Positions 9,186 to 19,100 are shown, counted from the first letter of the stretch. The stretch: DNA of 64,000 nucleotides from Wenyingzhuangia fucanilytica (GCF_001697185.1 NZ_CP014224.1:1922001-1986000); one strand, 5' to 3'. Made by a program: numbers and translations. The notes: a model not told the origin generated them from the letters alone.

Positions 9186-10049
9186 CTATTGTTGCTCCAC
9201 TGCTGTTTGTAATTTAATTGCTTCTAACTCTTCTGTTTCACCCACAGTTACTTCGATATCCGTTTCCAAAGTATATTCTATAAAACCTTCTTTAGAAATA
9301 ACCAAACTATAAGATCCGTTTGAAATTCCCTGCAAGATAAACACTCCAAAAGCATTTGTTTCTGTTTTTGTTACTAATTCCTGTGTCATAGTATCATATA
9401 ACGAAACTGTTGCTCCTTCAATTGCTGATAAATCTCCTTCTACTTGTCCATCTACATCTTCCAAAACTTTTCCTTGAATAATCCCTGAGTTCTTTTCAGC
9501 ATTTACTCTAATTACTGGCTTTAAACTATAACTCCCATTACCTTGTGCTACAATTGACTCTTGGGCATCCCAATCCAAAACAAAAGTATAAAAGAAACCT
9601 GCTTCAAGTGCTTCATCTAAATTAATCTTTAAACCAGATTGTTGAGCACTAGGAGTACTTAACGGCTTTGCTTCTGTTTCTCCTTTTAACACAACGGTAT
9701 TGTTATCTCCTAAAACCAATCTAATTTGATGCATGGTATTAGCCTCTACAGTTTCATCAGCTAAAATTTTATTTTCTCCACCTACTAATGTTGTTAAATC
9801 AACACTTAAAGGTCCTTCAAAACTTTCTAAACTTTTCCAACCTTCATCATTACCTGCATTGTATTGAATATCTACAATCTCAACATTTACCTGCTCGTAA
9901 TTTCCAGGAGCATCAACTAGTTTAAATTTAACTTGAGCTGTTCCTGCTCCATCACTATTGCTACAGCTTTGCATTAAACCTAATATAGTTAATGACAAAA
10001 CTGAAAAAAACATTTTTCTAAAACTTAATTTAATAGTTTGCATTTTCAT
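9186..10049 (-). CDS. DUF4382 lipoprotein with carboxypeptidase-regulatory-like domain
   Basis: This 287-residue exported protein has a lipoprotein signal peptide ending in a lipobox (LMQSC, Cys about residue 29). A DUF4382 domain follows (about 38-180; AQVKFKLVDAPGNYEQVNVEIVDIQ is its hallmark opening). A CarboxypepD_reg-like Ig-fold domain occupies about residues 190-280 (ATVSLYDTMTQELVTKTETNAFGVFILQGI). The protein probably sits on the periplasmic or outer face of a membrane; no enzyme activity is indicated. A second Met two codons downstream could be the true start. It is convergent with the DUF423 gene and divergent from the gene at 10233. Confidence 0.82.
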   Translation of the reverse strand: MKMQTIKLSFRKMFFSVLSLTILGLMQSCSNSDGAGTAQVKFKLVDAPGNYEQVNVEIVDIQYNAGNDEGWKSLESFEGPLSVDLTTLVGGENKILADETVEANTMHQIRLVLGDNNTVVLKGETEAKPLSTPSAQQSGLKINLDEALEAGFFYTFVLDWDAQESIVAQGNGSYSLKPVIRVNAEKNSGIIQGKVLEDVDGQVEGDLSAIEGATVSLYDTMTQELVTKTETNAFGVFILQGISNGSYSLVISKEGFIEYTLETDIEVTVGETEELEAIKLQTAVEQQ

Positions 10050-10232
10050 AATATATCCTTTTAAAATTAATTCCCTTAAAAAACAACATATACTATGCCA
10101 TAGTTAGACATCGCTGATACTTAAAAAACAATATACTCTTTAATATTTACAAAAGCATAATGCAATTACATCATTAATTTATGCTTTAGAATAAAGATAA
10201 GTAGTATTTTTACGACATCATTTACAAAAAAG

Positions 10233-10604
10233 ATGTCTACCAAAAAACACAGTAGGTCCTACAGACTTTTTAGGATATTTATTTCTAAAAATAGAACTAA
10301 AGTATCACATGCTTTAGACACTTTTTTTTATGGTTTAAAAAGTGAAGCCAAAGACACGGTAAACACTACTCATATCATTCAGAAATACATTCTTCACAGC
10401 GGAGAAATTACTCCAGAAGAAGAAAAGTTTTTAAAATTATATGTGTATGATATGCTTAAAATAGCAGGAATTGGTATTCCTTTTATTTTGCTGCCTGGAG
10501 CAAGTATCATTATCCCTTTTCTTCTTAAAGCTGCCGAAAAAAGAAACATAGACCTAATGCCTTCTAACTTTAAAGGCAAACCTAACAACAAACTAAAGCA
10601 TTAA
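10233..10604 (+). CDS. Small LETM1-like protein
   Basis: This 123-residue protein has a C-terminal half (about residues 60-115: TPEEEKFLKLYVYDMLKIAG, GIPFILLPGASIIIPFL, LMPSNF) resembling the LETM1-like ribosome-binding domain, including the hydrophobic I-P-F-x-L-x-P-G segment. The N-terminal 50 residues are basic and have no recognised domain. Bacterial homologues are uncharacterised. Membrane association through the hydrophobic segment is possible. It stands as its own unit upstream of another small gene. Confidence 0.65.
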   Translation: MSTKKHSRSYRLFRIFISKNRTKVSHALDTFFYGLKSEAKDTVNTTHIIQKYILHSGEITPEEEKFLKLYVYDMLKIAGIGIPFILLPGASIIIPFLLKAAEKRNIDLMPSNFKGKPNNKLKH

Positions 10605-10668
10605 TAATCTATTTTGCTATCTCGTTAATTTTAAGTAAATTAGGTAGAGTAACTTTAAGATTATCATT

Positions 10669-11124
10669 ATGACAAATCAAAAAATAGTATTTAAAAATGC
10701 AGCTAAAATATATGTAGCTATTGTTGGTTTTTACTTTTTTATGAAACTTATTGGAATGTCTGATATTATTGAGTTTAGAATATTAAACATTCTGTTTGTG
10801 ATTTGGGGAATAAACAGTTCCATAAAAAACAATATTTTTCAAAATATGGATAATAATTATTTAACCAATTTATCCATAGGTTTTTCTACTGGTTTATTAG
10901 GAATTTTAGGAGTAATCACCTCTATGGTAATATACATTACCTTAATTGATGATTCTTTAATGATGACTTTACAAACCACTTCTTTTTGGGGAAACAACTT
11001 AACATTACCCAAAGTTGTATTTTCTATGACTATAGAAGCCATGGCATCCTGTGTAATTAGTACTTTTATTTTAATGCAGTATTGGAAAAAACATAAAATT
11101 GAATCTTTGATAAAACATTCATAA
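10669..11124 (+). CDS. Unknown small integral membrane protein
   Basis: This 151-residue protein has four predicted membrane-spanning hydrophobic segments, at roughly 13-30, 35-46, 65-92 and 120-140, and a basic C-terminus. I do not recognise the family beyond a general resemblance to DUF4199-like membrane proteins. It is followed directly by a strong terminator, so it is either monocistronic or the end of a unit with the LETM1-like gene (65-base gap). Confidence 0.65.
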   Translation: MTNQKIVFKNAAKIYVAIVGFYFFMKLIGMSDIIEFRILNILFVIWGINSSIKNNIFQNMDNNYLTNLSIGFSTGLLGILGVITSMVIYITLIDDSLMMTLQTTSFWGNNLTLPKVVFSMTIEAMASCVISTFILMQYWKKHKIESLIKHS

Positions 11125-11156
11125 AAAAATCCCAACTATAACAGTTGGGATTTTTT
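11124..11156 (+). terminator. Rho-independent terminator
   Basis: A 14-bp perfect stem (AAAAAATCCCAACT / AGTTGGGATTTTTT) with a 5-base loop and a U-run starts at the stop codon of the preceding membrane-protein gene. Confidence 0.85.
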
Positions 11157-11192
11157 GTTTTAGTATTTTTGAGCTACTCAATTTTTACACAG

Positions 11193-11477
11193 ATGATTAC
11201 ATTAAAAAACTTTAAGATTATTGCCTTATTAGAAGGAATTTCATATTTATTACTTTTAGGTATTGGTTCTCCTTTAAAACACTTTACAGGAAACGATATA
11301 TTGGTTAGAACTTTAGGAATGCCACATGGTTTATTATTTGTAACCTATGTAATTATGGCATTTTTACTAAAAAGTGAACAAAAATGGACTAACAAAGAAT
11401 TTGCTATTATTTTAGTTTGTTCTATACTTCCTTTTGGAACTTTTTATGCTGATAAAAAATATTTACAGGTAAAATAA
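11193..11477 (+). CDS. DUF3817 family membrane protein
   Basis: This is a protein of about 94 residues, counted from the ATG at 11193 (MITLKNFKIIALLEGISYLLLLG). An in-frame ATG at 11145 exists, but it lies inside the preceding terminator stem, so the downstream start is preferred. The family signature is clear: LEGISYLLLL, the middle PHGLLFVTYV, and a C-terminal LPFGTF-DKK pattern. Three hydrophobic segments are present. DUF3817 domains also occur fused to transporters elsewhere; function is unknown. It is flanked by terminators on both sides, so it is monocistronic. Confidence 0.82.
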   Translation: MITLKNFKIIALLEGISYLLLLGIGSPLKHFTGNDILVRTLGMPHGLLFVTYVIMAFLLKSEQKWTNKEFAIILVCSILPFGTFYADKKYLQVK

Positions 11478-11495
11478 ATACTTAGTATAAAGAAT

Positions 11496-11535
11496 AAAAA
11501 AAGTCCCATTTGAAAATTCAAATGGGACTTTTTTT
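11496..11535. terminator. Bidirectional hairpin terminator
   Basis: A long stem (AAAAAGTCCCATTTG paired with CAAATGGGACTTTTT) lies between the DUF3817 stop and the stop of the convergent TonB-dependent receptor gene. A-runs and T-runs on either side allow it to act on both strands. Confidence 0.85.
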
Positions 11536-11553
11536 ATGAAACAATCTCAATTA

Positions 11554-13896
11554 TTAAAACTTTAAAGTAACACCCACTAAAAAGTTTCTAGTGGCTTGTG
11601 GATAGTACCCAGCACCATCTAATGTTGTTATGGTATTTGGATTAGACCAATCATCATCATAAGTATAATAATACCCTCTATCTACATACTCCTTATTAAA
11701 AATATTATTGATTAAAGCAGAAAAAACAATCGACTTAAAAATCTTTGAAGTTTCTAATACATAAGTAGCGTTAATATCACTAGTATAGTAACTATTTAGA
11801 ACATCGTTACTACTTACTACGCTGTTTAAATTACTCATGTATTGTTTTCCTACATATTTTGATAACAACGATACTTGAAAGTTTTCTATAGGTTGATAAG
11901 TACATACAGTTCCTACGATAACATCTGGAGAAAAAGAAATATTAGTATCTCCCAAGTTTCTATAATTATCATCAATTTTTGCAACAAAATCTCTGTTTTT
12001 ATTAGAACTAACAGAGGTATTGGCTTTTATAGAAAATTGATTACTTATTTTTAAATCTGCATCAATTTCTAAACCTAATCTATAACTACTTCCTGATGTT
12101 GCTCTAATAGGGGCACCTACTCCATCTAAAGCACCAGTTAAAACCAATTGGTTTTTATAATCCATATAGAAAATATTAGAATTTACACTGATAACTTTTC
12201 CATTAGCACGCCATCCAAATTCATAATCATATAAAGTTTCATGAGTATTTACTCCGCCTTCAAAATCGTTTCTATTTGGCTCCCTATTGGCTACTGCAAG
12301 AGAAGCATACAAACTGTTATTTTTGTTGGCTTTATAAGTAAAACCAAATTTTGGATTAAAGAAGTTAAAATTAGCGTTTACATCAATTGGAACTATATCA
12401 GAAGTAATTCCTTTGGTTTTATAATTTACAAACCTTCCTTGTAAATCTATATAAGCAGATAGTTTTTCAACAATATTAAATGTTGCTTTAGCAAAAACAG
12501 AAAAGTCTGATTTTTTAGCATCTGAAAAATAGTATCTATCTCTAATATTGGTGTTTGCTGCTAAATTATTTCCCCAAATAACTTCTCCAAAATGTTCTCC
12601 TGTATAATTAGAATATGAAATTCCTGTGATAAAATTTAAGCCTTTTGTTTTATAATTGGTATTAAAATTAGCCACATAAAAATCATTATCTAACCAACGT
12701 CTTACAATTACATCACTTCCATCAATAATTAAATTATTAAAATCCGCAGCATCTTCTCCTGCTTTGTATTGCTCAAAAAAACCAGAACCTTTGGTATAGT
12801 TCAATCCTAAATTAGTTGACCAATATTTATTTAATTTTTCACTCCAGTGTAATTGATAATGATTTTGGCCGTAATCATCAACTTCATTGTCATAAGTATA
12901 AGGATTTTGTCTTCTATCATCTTCCAACTCATCTGCTGTTAAACCATACCAAGCCTGATATGTTTTTTCTTTTCCACCAAAAGTAATGGCTTTAATCAAA
13001 GTATTTTCATCCGTATAACTGGCCTGTAAATAAAAAGATTTTATATCAGAAAAAGCTCTATCAACATATCCATCAGAATAAATATTAGACAAACGTCCCG
13101 CAATTTCTATATGATCATTTAGTTTTCCTGTACTAAATTTTACAGTATGTTTTCTAGTAGCATAAGACCCAAAAGAATTTGAAATTTCTCCATAAGCTTC
13201 TTCAGAAACCGCATCGGTTAAAATATTAATACTAGCTCCAAAAGCACCAGAACCATTAGTTGATGTACCTACTCCACGTTGCAATTGTAAATTTTGAGTA
13301 GAAGAAGCAAAATCTCCTAAATTCACCCAAAAAGTTCCATGACTTTCTGCATCATTATATGGAATTCCATTCACAGTAACATTGATACGCTCTCCATTAG
13401 AACCACGGACACTCATATAAGTATATCCTACTCCTGCTCCGGCATCGGATGAAGAAACCACCGATGGCATATAGTTTAATAGTACAGGAATATCTTGCCC
13501 CAAATTACGCTTTGCTAATTCCTCTTTAGAAATGTTAGAAAACGTTACAGGAATATCATTATTCACACGAACGGCTGATACTAAAACTTCTTCTAGAACA
13601 GTTGAGTTTTGTTCTAAACTAAACTGAATTTGGGTGTTTTTGTTTAAATCAACTTGCTTAAAAACCGTTTTATATCCTAAATAAGATACTTGAACAGTAT
13701 AAGTTCCTTGGTTTAAGTTAATACTAAACTCTCCATCATCATCTGTTAAAGTTCCGTTCTTATTTTCCACCACAAAAACAGTAGCTCCAAACAAATTTTC
13801 TTTGGATTGATTAACCACACTTCCGGAAAGTGTATAGGTTTGGGAGCTTGCAAGTACACTTACAAACATGAACAAAAAAATAAATATTTTTTTCAT
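11554..13896 (-). CDS. TonB-dependent outer-membrane receptor, TPP-riboswitch controlled (probable thiamine receptor)
   Basis: This 780-residue protein has a signal peptide (about 1-19, ending ASSQT), a CarboxypepD_reg-like domain (about 20-105, GATVFVVENKNGTLTDDDGEF), a TonB plug (about 115-230, with RGSNGERINVTVNGIPYNDAE) and a 22-strand-type beta-barrel to the C-terminal aromatic (NFLVGVTLKF). Sequence alone would give only iron-complex or vitamin receptor. The TPP riboswitch in its leader and the adjacent thiamine-binding protein and PnuC-type permease point to thiamine or a precursor as cargo. This fits the known regulon pattern of an outer-membrane receptor with PnuT in Bacteroidota. 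It is monocistronic, ending at the terminator at 11496-11535. The substrate call is inference. Confidence 0.88.
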   Translation of the reverse strand: MKKIFIFLFMFVSVLASSQTYTLSGSVVNQSKENLFGATVFVVENKNGTLTDDDGEFSINLNQGTYTVQVSYLGYKTVFKQVDLNKNTQIQFSLEQNSTVLEEVLVSAVRVNNDIPVTFSNISKEELAKRNLGQDIPVLLNYMPSVVSSSDAGAGVGYTYMSVRGSNGERINVTVNGIPYNDAESHGTFWVNLGDFASSTQNLQLQRGVGTSTNGSGAFGASINILTDAVSEEAYGEISNSFGSYATRKHTVKFSTGKLNDHIEIAGRLSNIYSDGYVDRAFSDIKSFYLQASYTDENTLIKAITFGGKEKTYQAWYGLTADELEDDRRQNPYTYDNEVDDYGQNHYQLHWSEKLNKYWSTNLGLNYTKGSGFFEQYKAGEDAADFNNLIIDGSDVIVRRWLDNDFYVANFNTNYKTKGLNFITGISYSNYTGEHFGEVIWGNNLAANTNIRDRYYFSDAKKSDFSVFAKATFNIVEKLSAYIDLQGRFVNYKTKGITSDIVPIDVNANFNFFNPKFGFTYKANKNNSLYASLAVANREPNRNDFEGGVNTHETLYDYEFGWRANGKVISVNSNIFYMDYKNQLVLTGALDGVGAPIRATSGSSYRLGLEIDADLKISNQFSIKANTSVSSNKNRDFVAKIDDNYRNLGDTNISFSPDVIVGTVCTYQPIENFQVSLLSKYVGKQYMSNLNSVVSSNDVLNSYYTSDINATYVLETSKIFKSIVFSALINNIFNKEYVDRGYYYTYDDDWSNPNTITTLDGAGYYPQATRNFLVGVTLKF

Positions 13897-13987
13897 TTTA
13901 AAATTTTAAAACGAATAAAAAGAGGTTATTATTCCGGTGTTGAAATTGAATAATATATGGTGAACATTATTAAAAATAACATTCTAT

Positions 13988-14097
13988 TTTCCCTAAACAG
14001 CATTGCCTGTTCTAGGTTCTTTGGGTATGATCTCAGCCGTTGTATGTTGAAAGTATAAAAGTAAAAACGATCAACTAAAAGCACCCCTTTATGAGAA
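13988..14097 (-). promoter_or_regulatory. TPP riboswitch (THI element)
   Basis: Read on the minus strand, the leader shows the conserved TPP-aptamer blocks in order: AAAGGGGTGC, then GGCTGAGATCATACCC, then GAACCTAGAACAGG and GGCAATGCTGTTTAGGGAAA. These correspond to the P1/P2 strand GGGGUGC, the CUGAGA-ACCC helix and the GAACCU...GCAAUGC...AGGGA pyrophosphate-sensing arm. A variable extra arm of about 35 bases lies between the first two blocks. The element is about 90 bases upstream of the receptor start. I see no strong intrinsic terminator between them, so control may act on translation. Confidence 0.92.
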
Positions 14098-14102
14098 CGC
14101 TG

Positions 14103-14133
14103 CAAAAATACGCTCTATTTTGTGAACTAAAAA
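14103..14133 (-). promoter_or_regulatory. Promoter of the riboswitch/receptor transcript
   Basis: On the minus strand TATTTTTG at 14110-14103 matches the Bacteroidota -7 box TAnnTTTG exactly. A TTTT (near TTTG) lies 19 bases further upstream. The predicted start of transcription, about six bases downstream, falls at the edge of the TPP aptamer. It separates receptor transcription from the upstream arfB operon. Confidence 0.7.
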
Positions 14134-14153
14134 CCTTAAAATGATTTATTATT

Positions 14154-14558
14154 TTATTCTTGATTTGGTTTTCTTCTTAAATTTTTCTTTTCAGAATTTC
14201 GTTGCTTTCCATCAATTCTCTTCTGAACAGAAGATTTTGTAGGCTTAGTTGCTTTTCTCATTTTAGGTCTAATCAAATTTTGAGTGATTAAATCTAAAAA
14301 CTTCTTAATGATGAGTTCTTTGTTTTTATGTTGTGATCTACTTTCATCACAAAACAAAATTAACTGATGCTCTTTCGATAGTTTTGATGATAACTTATCT
14401 ATCAACAAAGCTTTTTCCCTATCTGACAAAGCATTAGATTGTTCTAAATTAAAAGTTAATTCAATTTTAGAAGAAACTTTATTTACGTGCTGTCCTCCAG
14501 CTCCAGAACTTCTGATAGCCTTAAAATTAAGCTCTTTTATAATTTCTTCTTTATTCAT
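14154..14558 (-). CDS. arfB: Alternative ribosome-rescue factor / peptidyl-tRNA hydrolase ArfB (YaeJ)
   Basis: This 134-residue protein has the release-factor GGQ loop (SSGAGGQHVNKVSSKIEL, GGQ at residues 21-23) and a basic C-terminal tail rich in Lys and Arg, the two features by which ArfB hydrolyses peptidyl-tRNA on stalled ribosomes while its tail enters the mRNA channel. The length is typical. It lies four bases after the NadR-like kinase gene and is presumably the last gene of that operon, although it has no evident link to thiamine. Confidence 0.9.
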   Translation of the reverse strand: MNKEEIIKELNFKAIRSSGAGGQHVNKVSSKIELTFNLEQSNALSDREKALLIDKLSSKLSKEHQLILFCDESRSQHKNKELIIKKFLDLITQNLIRPKMRKATKPTKSSVQKRIDGKQRNSEKKNLRRKPNQE

Positions 14559-14562
14559 TTCT

Positions 14563-15126
14563 TTACTTTATTAACAATTTATCTATAGCTGTAGTTGCCA
14601 AATTAAAACGAGTTTGTTTATCTCCTTTTATCAGCACATAAGGTTTGTTATATTTTTTTAAAGCATTTTCAAAAGCCATAAACATTTCTTCTCTTTGCTC
14701 TGGTCTATCTCTTAAATCATCTGCTTCCCAGGGAATATCAATATAAGTTAATAAATACAAATCATATTTATTTTCTATGGCTGCTTTATTCAATTTTTCA
14801 TCAACAAAACCATTGTAATACTCTTCTGAATACACTTTGGTTTCAAGTAGGTCTGTATCGCAAATCAACAGTTTATTCGCTTTATTTGCCAAAGTATTTT
14901 CTAAACACATTTGCCCCTTGGCTATTGGTATGATATCTTCTTTTTGACAAACTTGTTGTTCGTTCTCCCATTTTTCTTGTAAATAATCTCTAGAAAATTC
15001 TGGAACCCAAACAGTTTTATAATGCTCTGCTAATTGACGAGAAAGTGTTGTTTTACCTGTAGATTCAGGACCAAACAATACTACTTTTATGATATTATTT
15101 GTTTGTTGTCTAAGCTTTTTTTCCAT
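14563..15126 (-). CDS. NadR-like P-loop kinase, possibly a thiamine kinase
   Basis: This 187-residue protein has an early P-loop (GPESTGKT, residues 19-26) and the NadR/Ttd14 ATPase pattern (WVPEFSRDYL, LLICDTDLLETKVYSEEYY, DIPWEADDLRDRPEQRE). In NadR this domain phosphorylates ribosylnicotinamide. Here there is no nucleotidyltransferase or HTH domain. Its start lies 40 bases inside the end of the upstream PnuC-type permease gene, indicating tight co-expression. Because the neighbours are thiamine-related, metabolic trapping of imported thiamine by phosphorylation is a reasonable alternative to nicotinamide riboside. The kinase fold is secure; the substrate is inference. Confidence 0.8.
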   Translation of the reverse strand: MEKKLRQQTNNIIKVVLFGPESTGKTTLSRQLAEHYKTVWVPEFSRDYLQEKWENEQQVCQKEDIIPIAKGQMCLENTLANKANKLLICDTDLLETKVYSEEYYNGFVDEKLNKAAIENKYDLYLLTYIDIPWEADDLRDRPEQREEMFMAFENALKKYNKPYVLIKGDKQTRFNLATTAIDKLLIK

Positions 15127-15719
15127 GCTAAATACCCTTGAATGGCAAGAATTGTAAAAATAAAATATTGTAACGATAACATTCCTAAACCTCTATAAGC
15201 ATATAGAGGAACTGTAATTAAATCGGCAAAAATCCATAACACCCAATTTTCTATTTTTTTATTGGCCATATACCACATTGCTGTAAAGAAAATACCCGAT
15301 GTAAAAATATCAATATAATTTTCTGGTTTTATATCATATCCAAAAGACTTATATACCAAATAAGTTACCACCATTGTAACAACCACCAATAAAACTCCAA
15401 TAATTTTCTCTTTAAGGCTTGTTCTAGAAACGGGTATTGTAGTTTTATTATTTTTCTTTCTAGACCAGTTCCACCATCCGTAAATACTCATGACTGAATA
15501 ATAAAAATTCATCATCATATCTCCAAAATATTGAGCTTTGTATAGTAAATAAACAGTAATGACTGTAGCAATCAATCCAACAGGATAAACCAGTATATTC
15601 TCTTTTTTAGAATAGATTACACTTGCAATTCCAAAAACAAAAGCAATAGCTTCTAAAACTATATCACCTACAGGAGTATGCTCATAAGCACTTAAAAAAA
15701 AATTAGAAATGTGGTTCAT
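15087..15719 (-). CDS. pnuT: PnuC/PnuT-family vitamin transporter, probable thiamine permease
   Basis: This 210-residue inner-membrane protein has about seven hydrophobic segments. The PnuC-family motif region is visible (YSVMSIYGWWNW, residues about 74-85), as is the C-terminal WILWIFAD-type segment (WVLWIFADLITVPLYAYRGL). PnuC proteins carry nicotinamide riboside, PnuT thiamine and PnuX riboflavin. The family alone does not decide, but an overlapping thiamine-binding protein gene upstream and a TPP-riboswitch receptor downstream favour PnuT. The start overlaps the end of the upstream gene by 17 bases and the end overlaps the kinase gene by 40 bases. Confidence 0.85.
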   Translation of the reverse strand: MNHISNFFLSAYEHTPVGDIVLEAIAFVFGIASVIYSKKENILVYPVGLIATVITVYLLYKAQYFGDMMMNFYYSVMSIYGWWNWSRKKNNKTTIPVSRTSLKEKIIGVLLVVVTMVVTYLVYKSFGYDIKPENYIDIFTSGIFFTAMWYMANKKIENWVLWIFADLITVPLYAYRGLGMLSLQYFIFTILAIQGYLAWKKSLDNKQIIS

Positions 15720-15963
15720 AATTACTTCTATCAGATTTTACCATTTTTAAGTTTACCACAACATTTTCTTGACTTTCAAAAGATTTTTTAATCTCCTCTG
15801 TTAAAAATGGCATCAGCTTATCGTACTCTCCATAAATCTGAGTACTCATTGGGTTTTCTAACACTGTAAATTCAGATGCTCGTAACCTTTTTATAAAATG
15901 TATAATATGTTCTTCAAAATTATTGTTTAGAGGCAATAATGTTAATTCTATAGAAACCTTCAT
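15703..15963 (-). CDS. Thiamine-binding protein, MTH1187/YkoF-like
   Basis: This is a protein of about 86 residues, counted from MKVSIELTLLPL. An in-frame ATG 33 bases upstream (MPIFTSLNKSK) is possible, but the family normally starts at the beta-strand KVSIELTLLPL. The Thiamine_BP pattern is present: an N-terminal strand, RLRASEFTVLENPMSTQIYGEYDKLMPFL, and a C-terminal VNLKMVKSDR strand. MTH1187/YkoF proteins bind thiamine or hydroxymethylpyrimidine. It is the first gene of the operon with the permease, kinase and arfB, and overlaps the permease start by 17 bases. I found no TPP riboswitch in front of it. Confidence 0.8.
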   Translation of the reverse strand: MKVSIELTLLPLNNNFEEHIIHFIKRLRASEFTVLENPMSTQIYGEYDKLMPFLTEEIKKSFESQENVVVNLKMVKSDRSNYEPHF

Positions 15964-16058
15964 TTTTGATTTATTTAAAGAAGTAAAAATAGGCATCGTT
16001 TTTTTAGTGAGTAAACAAATTCATATTAATTTATGTTATACTATCATCTATTAAAAAA

Positions 16059-16092
16059 CAAAAGACCATAAATATTACTTTATGGTCTTTTG
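16059..16092 (-). terminator. Hairpin terminator after the G8 protein gene
   Basis: A 14-bp perfect stem (CAAAAGACCATAAA / TTTATGGTCTTTTG) with a short loop lies 20 bases past the stop of the G8 protein gene on the minus strand, followed by a T-run in that direction. Confidence 0.8.
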
Positions 16093-16111
16093 CTTTTTAG
16101 TTCTAGTTTAT

Positions 16112-19100
16112 TTAATTATTCACCAATAATCTTTTTATTTCTTTGGTGCCGTCTTTAAATTCTATATTGACAATATATATTCCATTGTTAAAATCAAACA
16201 AGTCTATTACATTTCCAACCTTGTTTATTTGTTTAACCAATATTCCTGAAACATTATAAATACTAATTTTAGAAACCTTATCACTTCCTTGTACATAAAC
16301 AGATCCTTTTGCTGGATTTGGGTACATGTTAAATACTTCTCCTTCTGTTATATCAACACTTAAAGATTTTTTACTGCCAGATACCGTATCTTCTACTGTA
16401 CTAGAAATATCATCATAGTAGTATTCTCCTACAAAATTACCAGTATTTATTTTGACTAAGATACTTGAGGTTTCTTCAGTAATATCAACCGTATAAGTAA
16501 ATTCTTGATAAGTATTTGTTAAATCAAATGGAGAAGATGTTTTCTGAATGGTTCCACTTGCCGTAGTATTAACTCCGATTTGGAATTTAAACTTGGCTCC
16601 TGAAGTTGGAGATTTTACCCAAGCTTTAACAGTTAATGTTTTTCCATTTAAATCGCCTACATATTCAGTATTCAATAATTGAACTTTATTATATCCATCA
16701 GCTGTAGTTACATCTATAAAAGTACTTACGTCACCAGAGTTTGAGTTTGTTGTTCCATCAGCAAAAGTAGCCGCTGCCGATCCAGACACACTATGCGTCC
16801 AATCTTCGGTATATCCACATTCAAAATCTCCGTTAATAATAATCCCTCCATCTTCAACTTCACCACAAGTACTTGCAGGAGGAACAGCTTTACCAATTAC
16901 AATAACCTCTGCCAATTTTAATTGAGTATTAGATTTTGCAGATTGCACTCTAACATACCTTGCTGACTTATTAAGATTGGTTAGCGAAAATACTCTTGAT
17001 GAAGGAGAATTACTGTAAAAGTAATTTCCAGTACCTGCATGTGCAATTGCTTCTGCTAAAGTTGTTGTTGAAGTAAAAGGTGTATCACTAATCAACACAT
17101 AAAAATCTTCAAAATCTGGATCATCTTGACTAATTGACGCTCCATTTAATTCTTGAGTTCCCCAAACATCAATGTTTTCTACTGTTGAAATTTGTCCTAA
17201 ATCTAAATCCCACCAAGGTTCACTTTCTTGTTGTGTATAAGCAGATGAACCAATTGGCACTTCTCCTTTTTGGTAAAATTGTGTGTGAATTTTACCGTTT
17301 GTATTTCCATCAATAGCTCTATCAGCAGGAGTAGCGATTGCTACACTTTCAAAACTTTCGTTTGTAGAGGTAGAACTTTGTGTAGCTGTACCATAAATAC
17401 TCAATACTTTTGATTGTGGTGCTAATGCAACTTCAGACTCATAAACTGCACTAGAATATGGAGCTTCTGTTGAATTTGCGTTTACAATATCAACTCTAAT
17501 TTGGAAAGACTTATACTCAAATGTAAATCTATCTGGAATCAATTCATTAATTATAAAATATAATTGATCTCCTCTCTCTGCATCTTTATAAACACCATTT
17601 ACGGTTAAATATTCTTTTAATTTATCTACAGAAGCAAATTCATAAATACGTTGAGGGTATGAATATCTTAAATCTCCTTGTGCCCAAGCTTGTTTAGTTC
17701 CAAAATTATATGTTCCTCCAGAATCTGATACCAAACCGTTTACAGAAAACCTTAACGAATGATCTGCAGAACTTGTAACATCTACCTTTAAATCTACCGT
17801 TAAATCATCATGATATGACAATGCTTCATCAGCATTAGCTGCTAAATACGCACTATTTAATAAAGAAGCATCTGTAAATGGCGTAAAAACAATTTCTCTT
17901 TCTTTATGAATATCAGTATTTGTTAAATACGCAATATTATCACAGTGTTCAGTATAATTATAAGTTGCTCCATTAGAGTCTAATTCAATACCATAATGAT
18001 TGGTTACATTATTTTCAGTTAAATTCACAAATAACCAAGGGGTAAATCCGTTATTTCTAGTCTTCACCTTATCATAGTCAGGACTAGTTCCTACTACTTT
18101 TGACACTCTTATTCCTGTTCCTAAATCTTCTAATTTGATATTTTCAAAAGTGTGGTTTTGAGAGTGCTTCCACATATCAATTCCTTTTGCATTCATATTC
18201 TTTCCTGATATATAAACATCTTTAAAAGAATAATCCATTTGATATGTTAACTGAAAACCTGTATTTACTCCCCATGCTTTAAACCCATCAAAAACAGAAC
18301 GAGATTCGTGATTTACTCCCATATCTCTCTCAATAGAATTCATTGCAGTATAAGAGTTTATAACTGTAGTATTTTCAATAATTAAAGAAACCTCAACAGG
18401 CATTACTCCATCACCAGCTGCACTATAAACGTTTTTTTCTAAAGGAAATTGATCTATTTGAAAACCTGGTCTTACAGCTGCAAGTGCTTCAGGATCTACT
18501 CTTCTTAAATTGTTAACTACCGGATTTAAGTTAGTAATCCCCACAGCAAAATTAGCGTTTGATATTACGTTATTCTTACAAACAACAGCTCTTCCTTTCA
18601 TTGCTAATCCTTCTCCTCTAAAAAGGTAATCATCATAAAATAAAGCTGAATGGTAAAAATCAGCATCAAAAGTAACTTCACCTGAAGTAGGATGCATAGC
18701 TGTTCCTTTTCCATCTCTCGCTTTTCTAATATCCACTAATAAATTATCATTCCAAAAACCAGTTTCATTTCCTGCCTCCGAAACAATTCCTGCTCCACTA
18801 ACATCATATACTACATTTTTAGATACGTTTGCATGAGAATCGTGTTGAGTAATTGCCCAACCAGGATTTCCCCAAACAGCATTTCCTTCTACAACAGCTG
18901 CATTGGTTCCGTTTGTTGCTCCAGTCATATGTAAGTGGATAGAGTATCTACCTCTTGGATTGGTAACAGCATTTGGTTCTGGCTGCTTTAATTGCATACA
19001 CTCTTGTCCTAATGATGATAATTTAGAGATAGGAACTACAGGGTCTAACCATTTATCATATATAAAATCATCGGTCAACCTACTTTTATCTGTTCTTCCC

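Noticed and set aside
11145-11192. Upstream start for the DUF3817 gene
   Set aside because: The ATG lies within the terminator stem of the preceding gene, and the extra 16 residues do not belong to the family.
15087-15719. PnuC as a nicotinamide riboside transporter
   Set aside because: It is not excluded, but the thiamine-binding gene and TPP riboswitch make thiamine the better reading; kept as the alternative.
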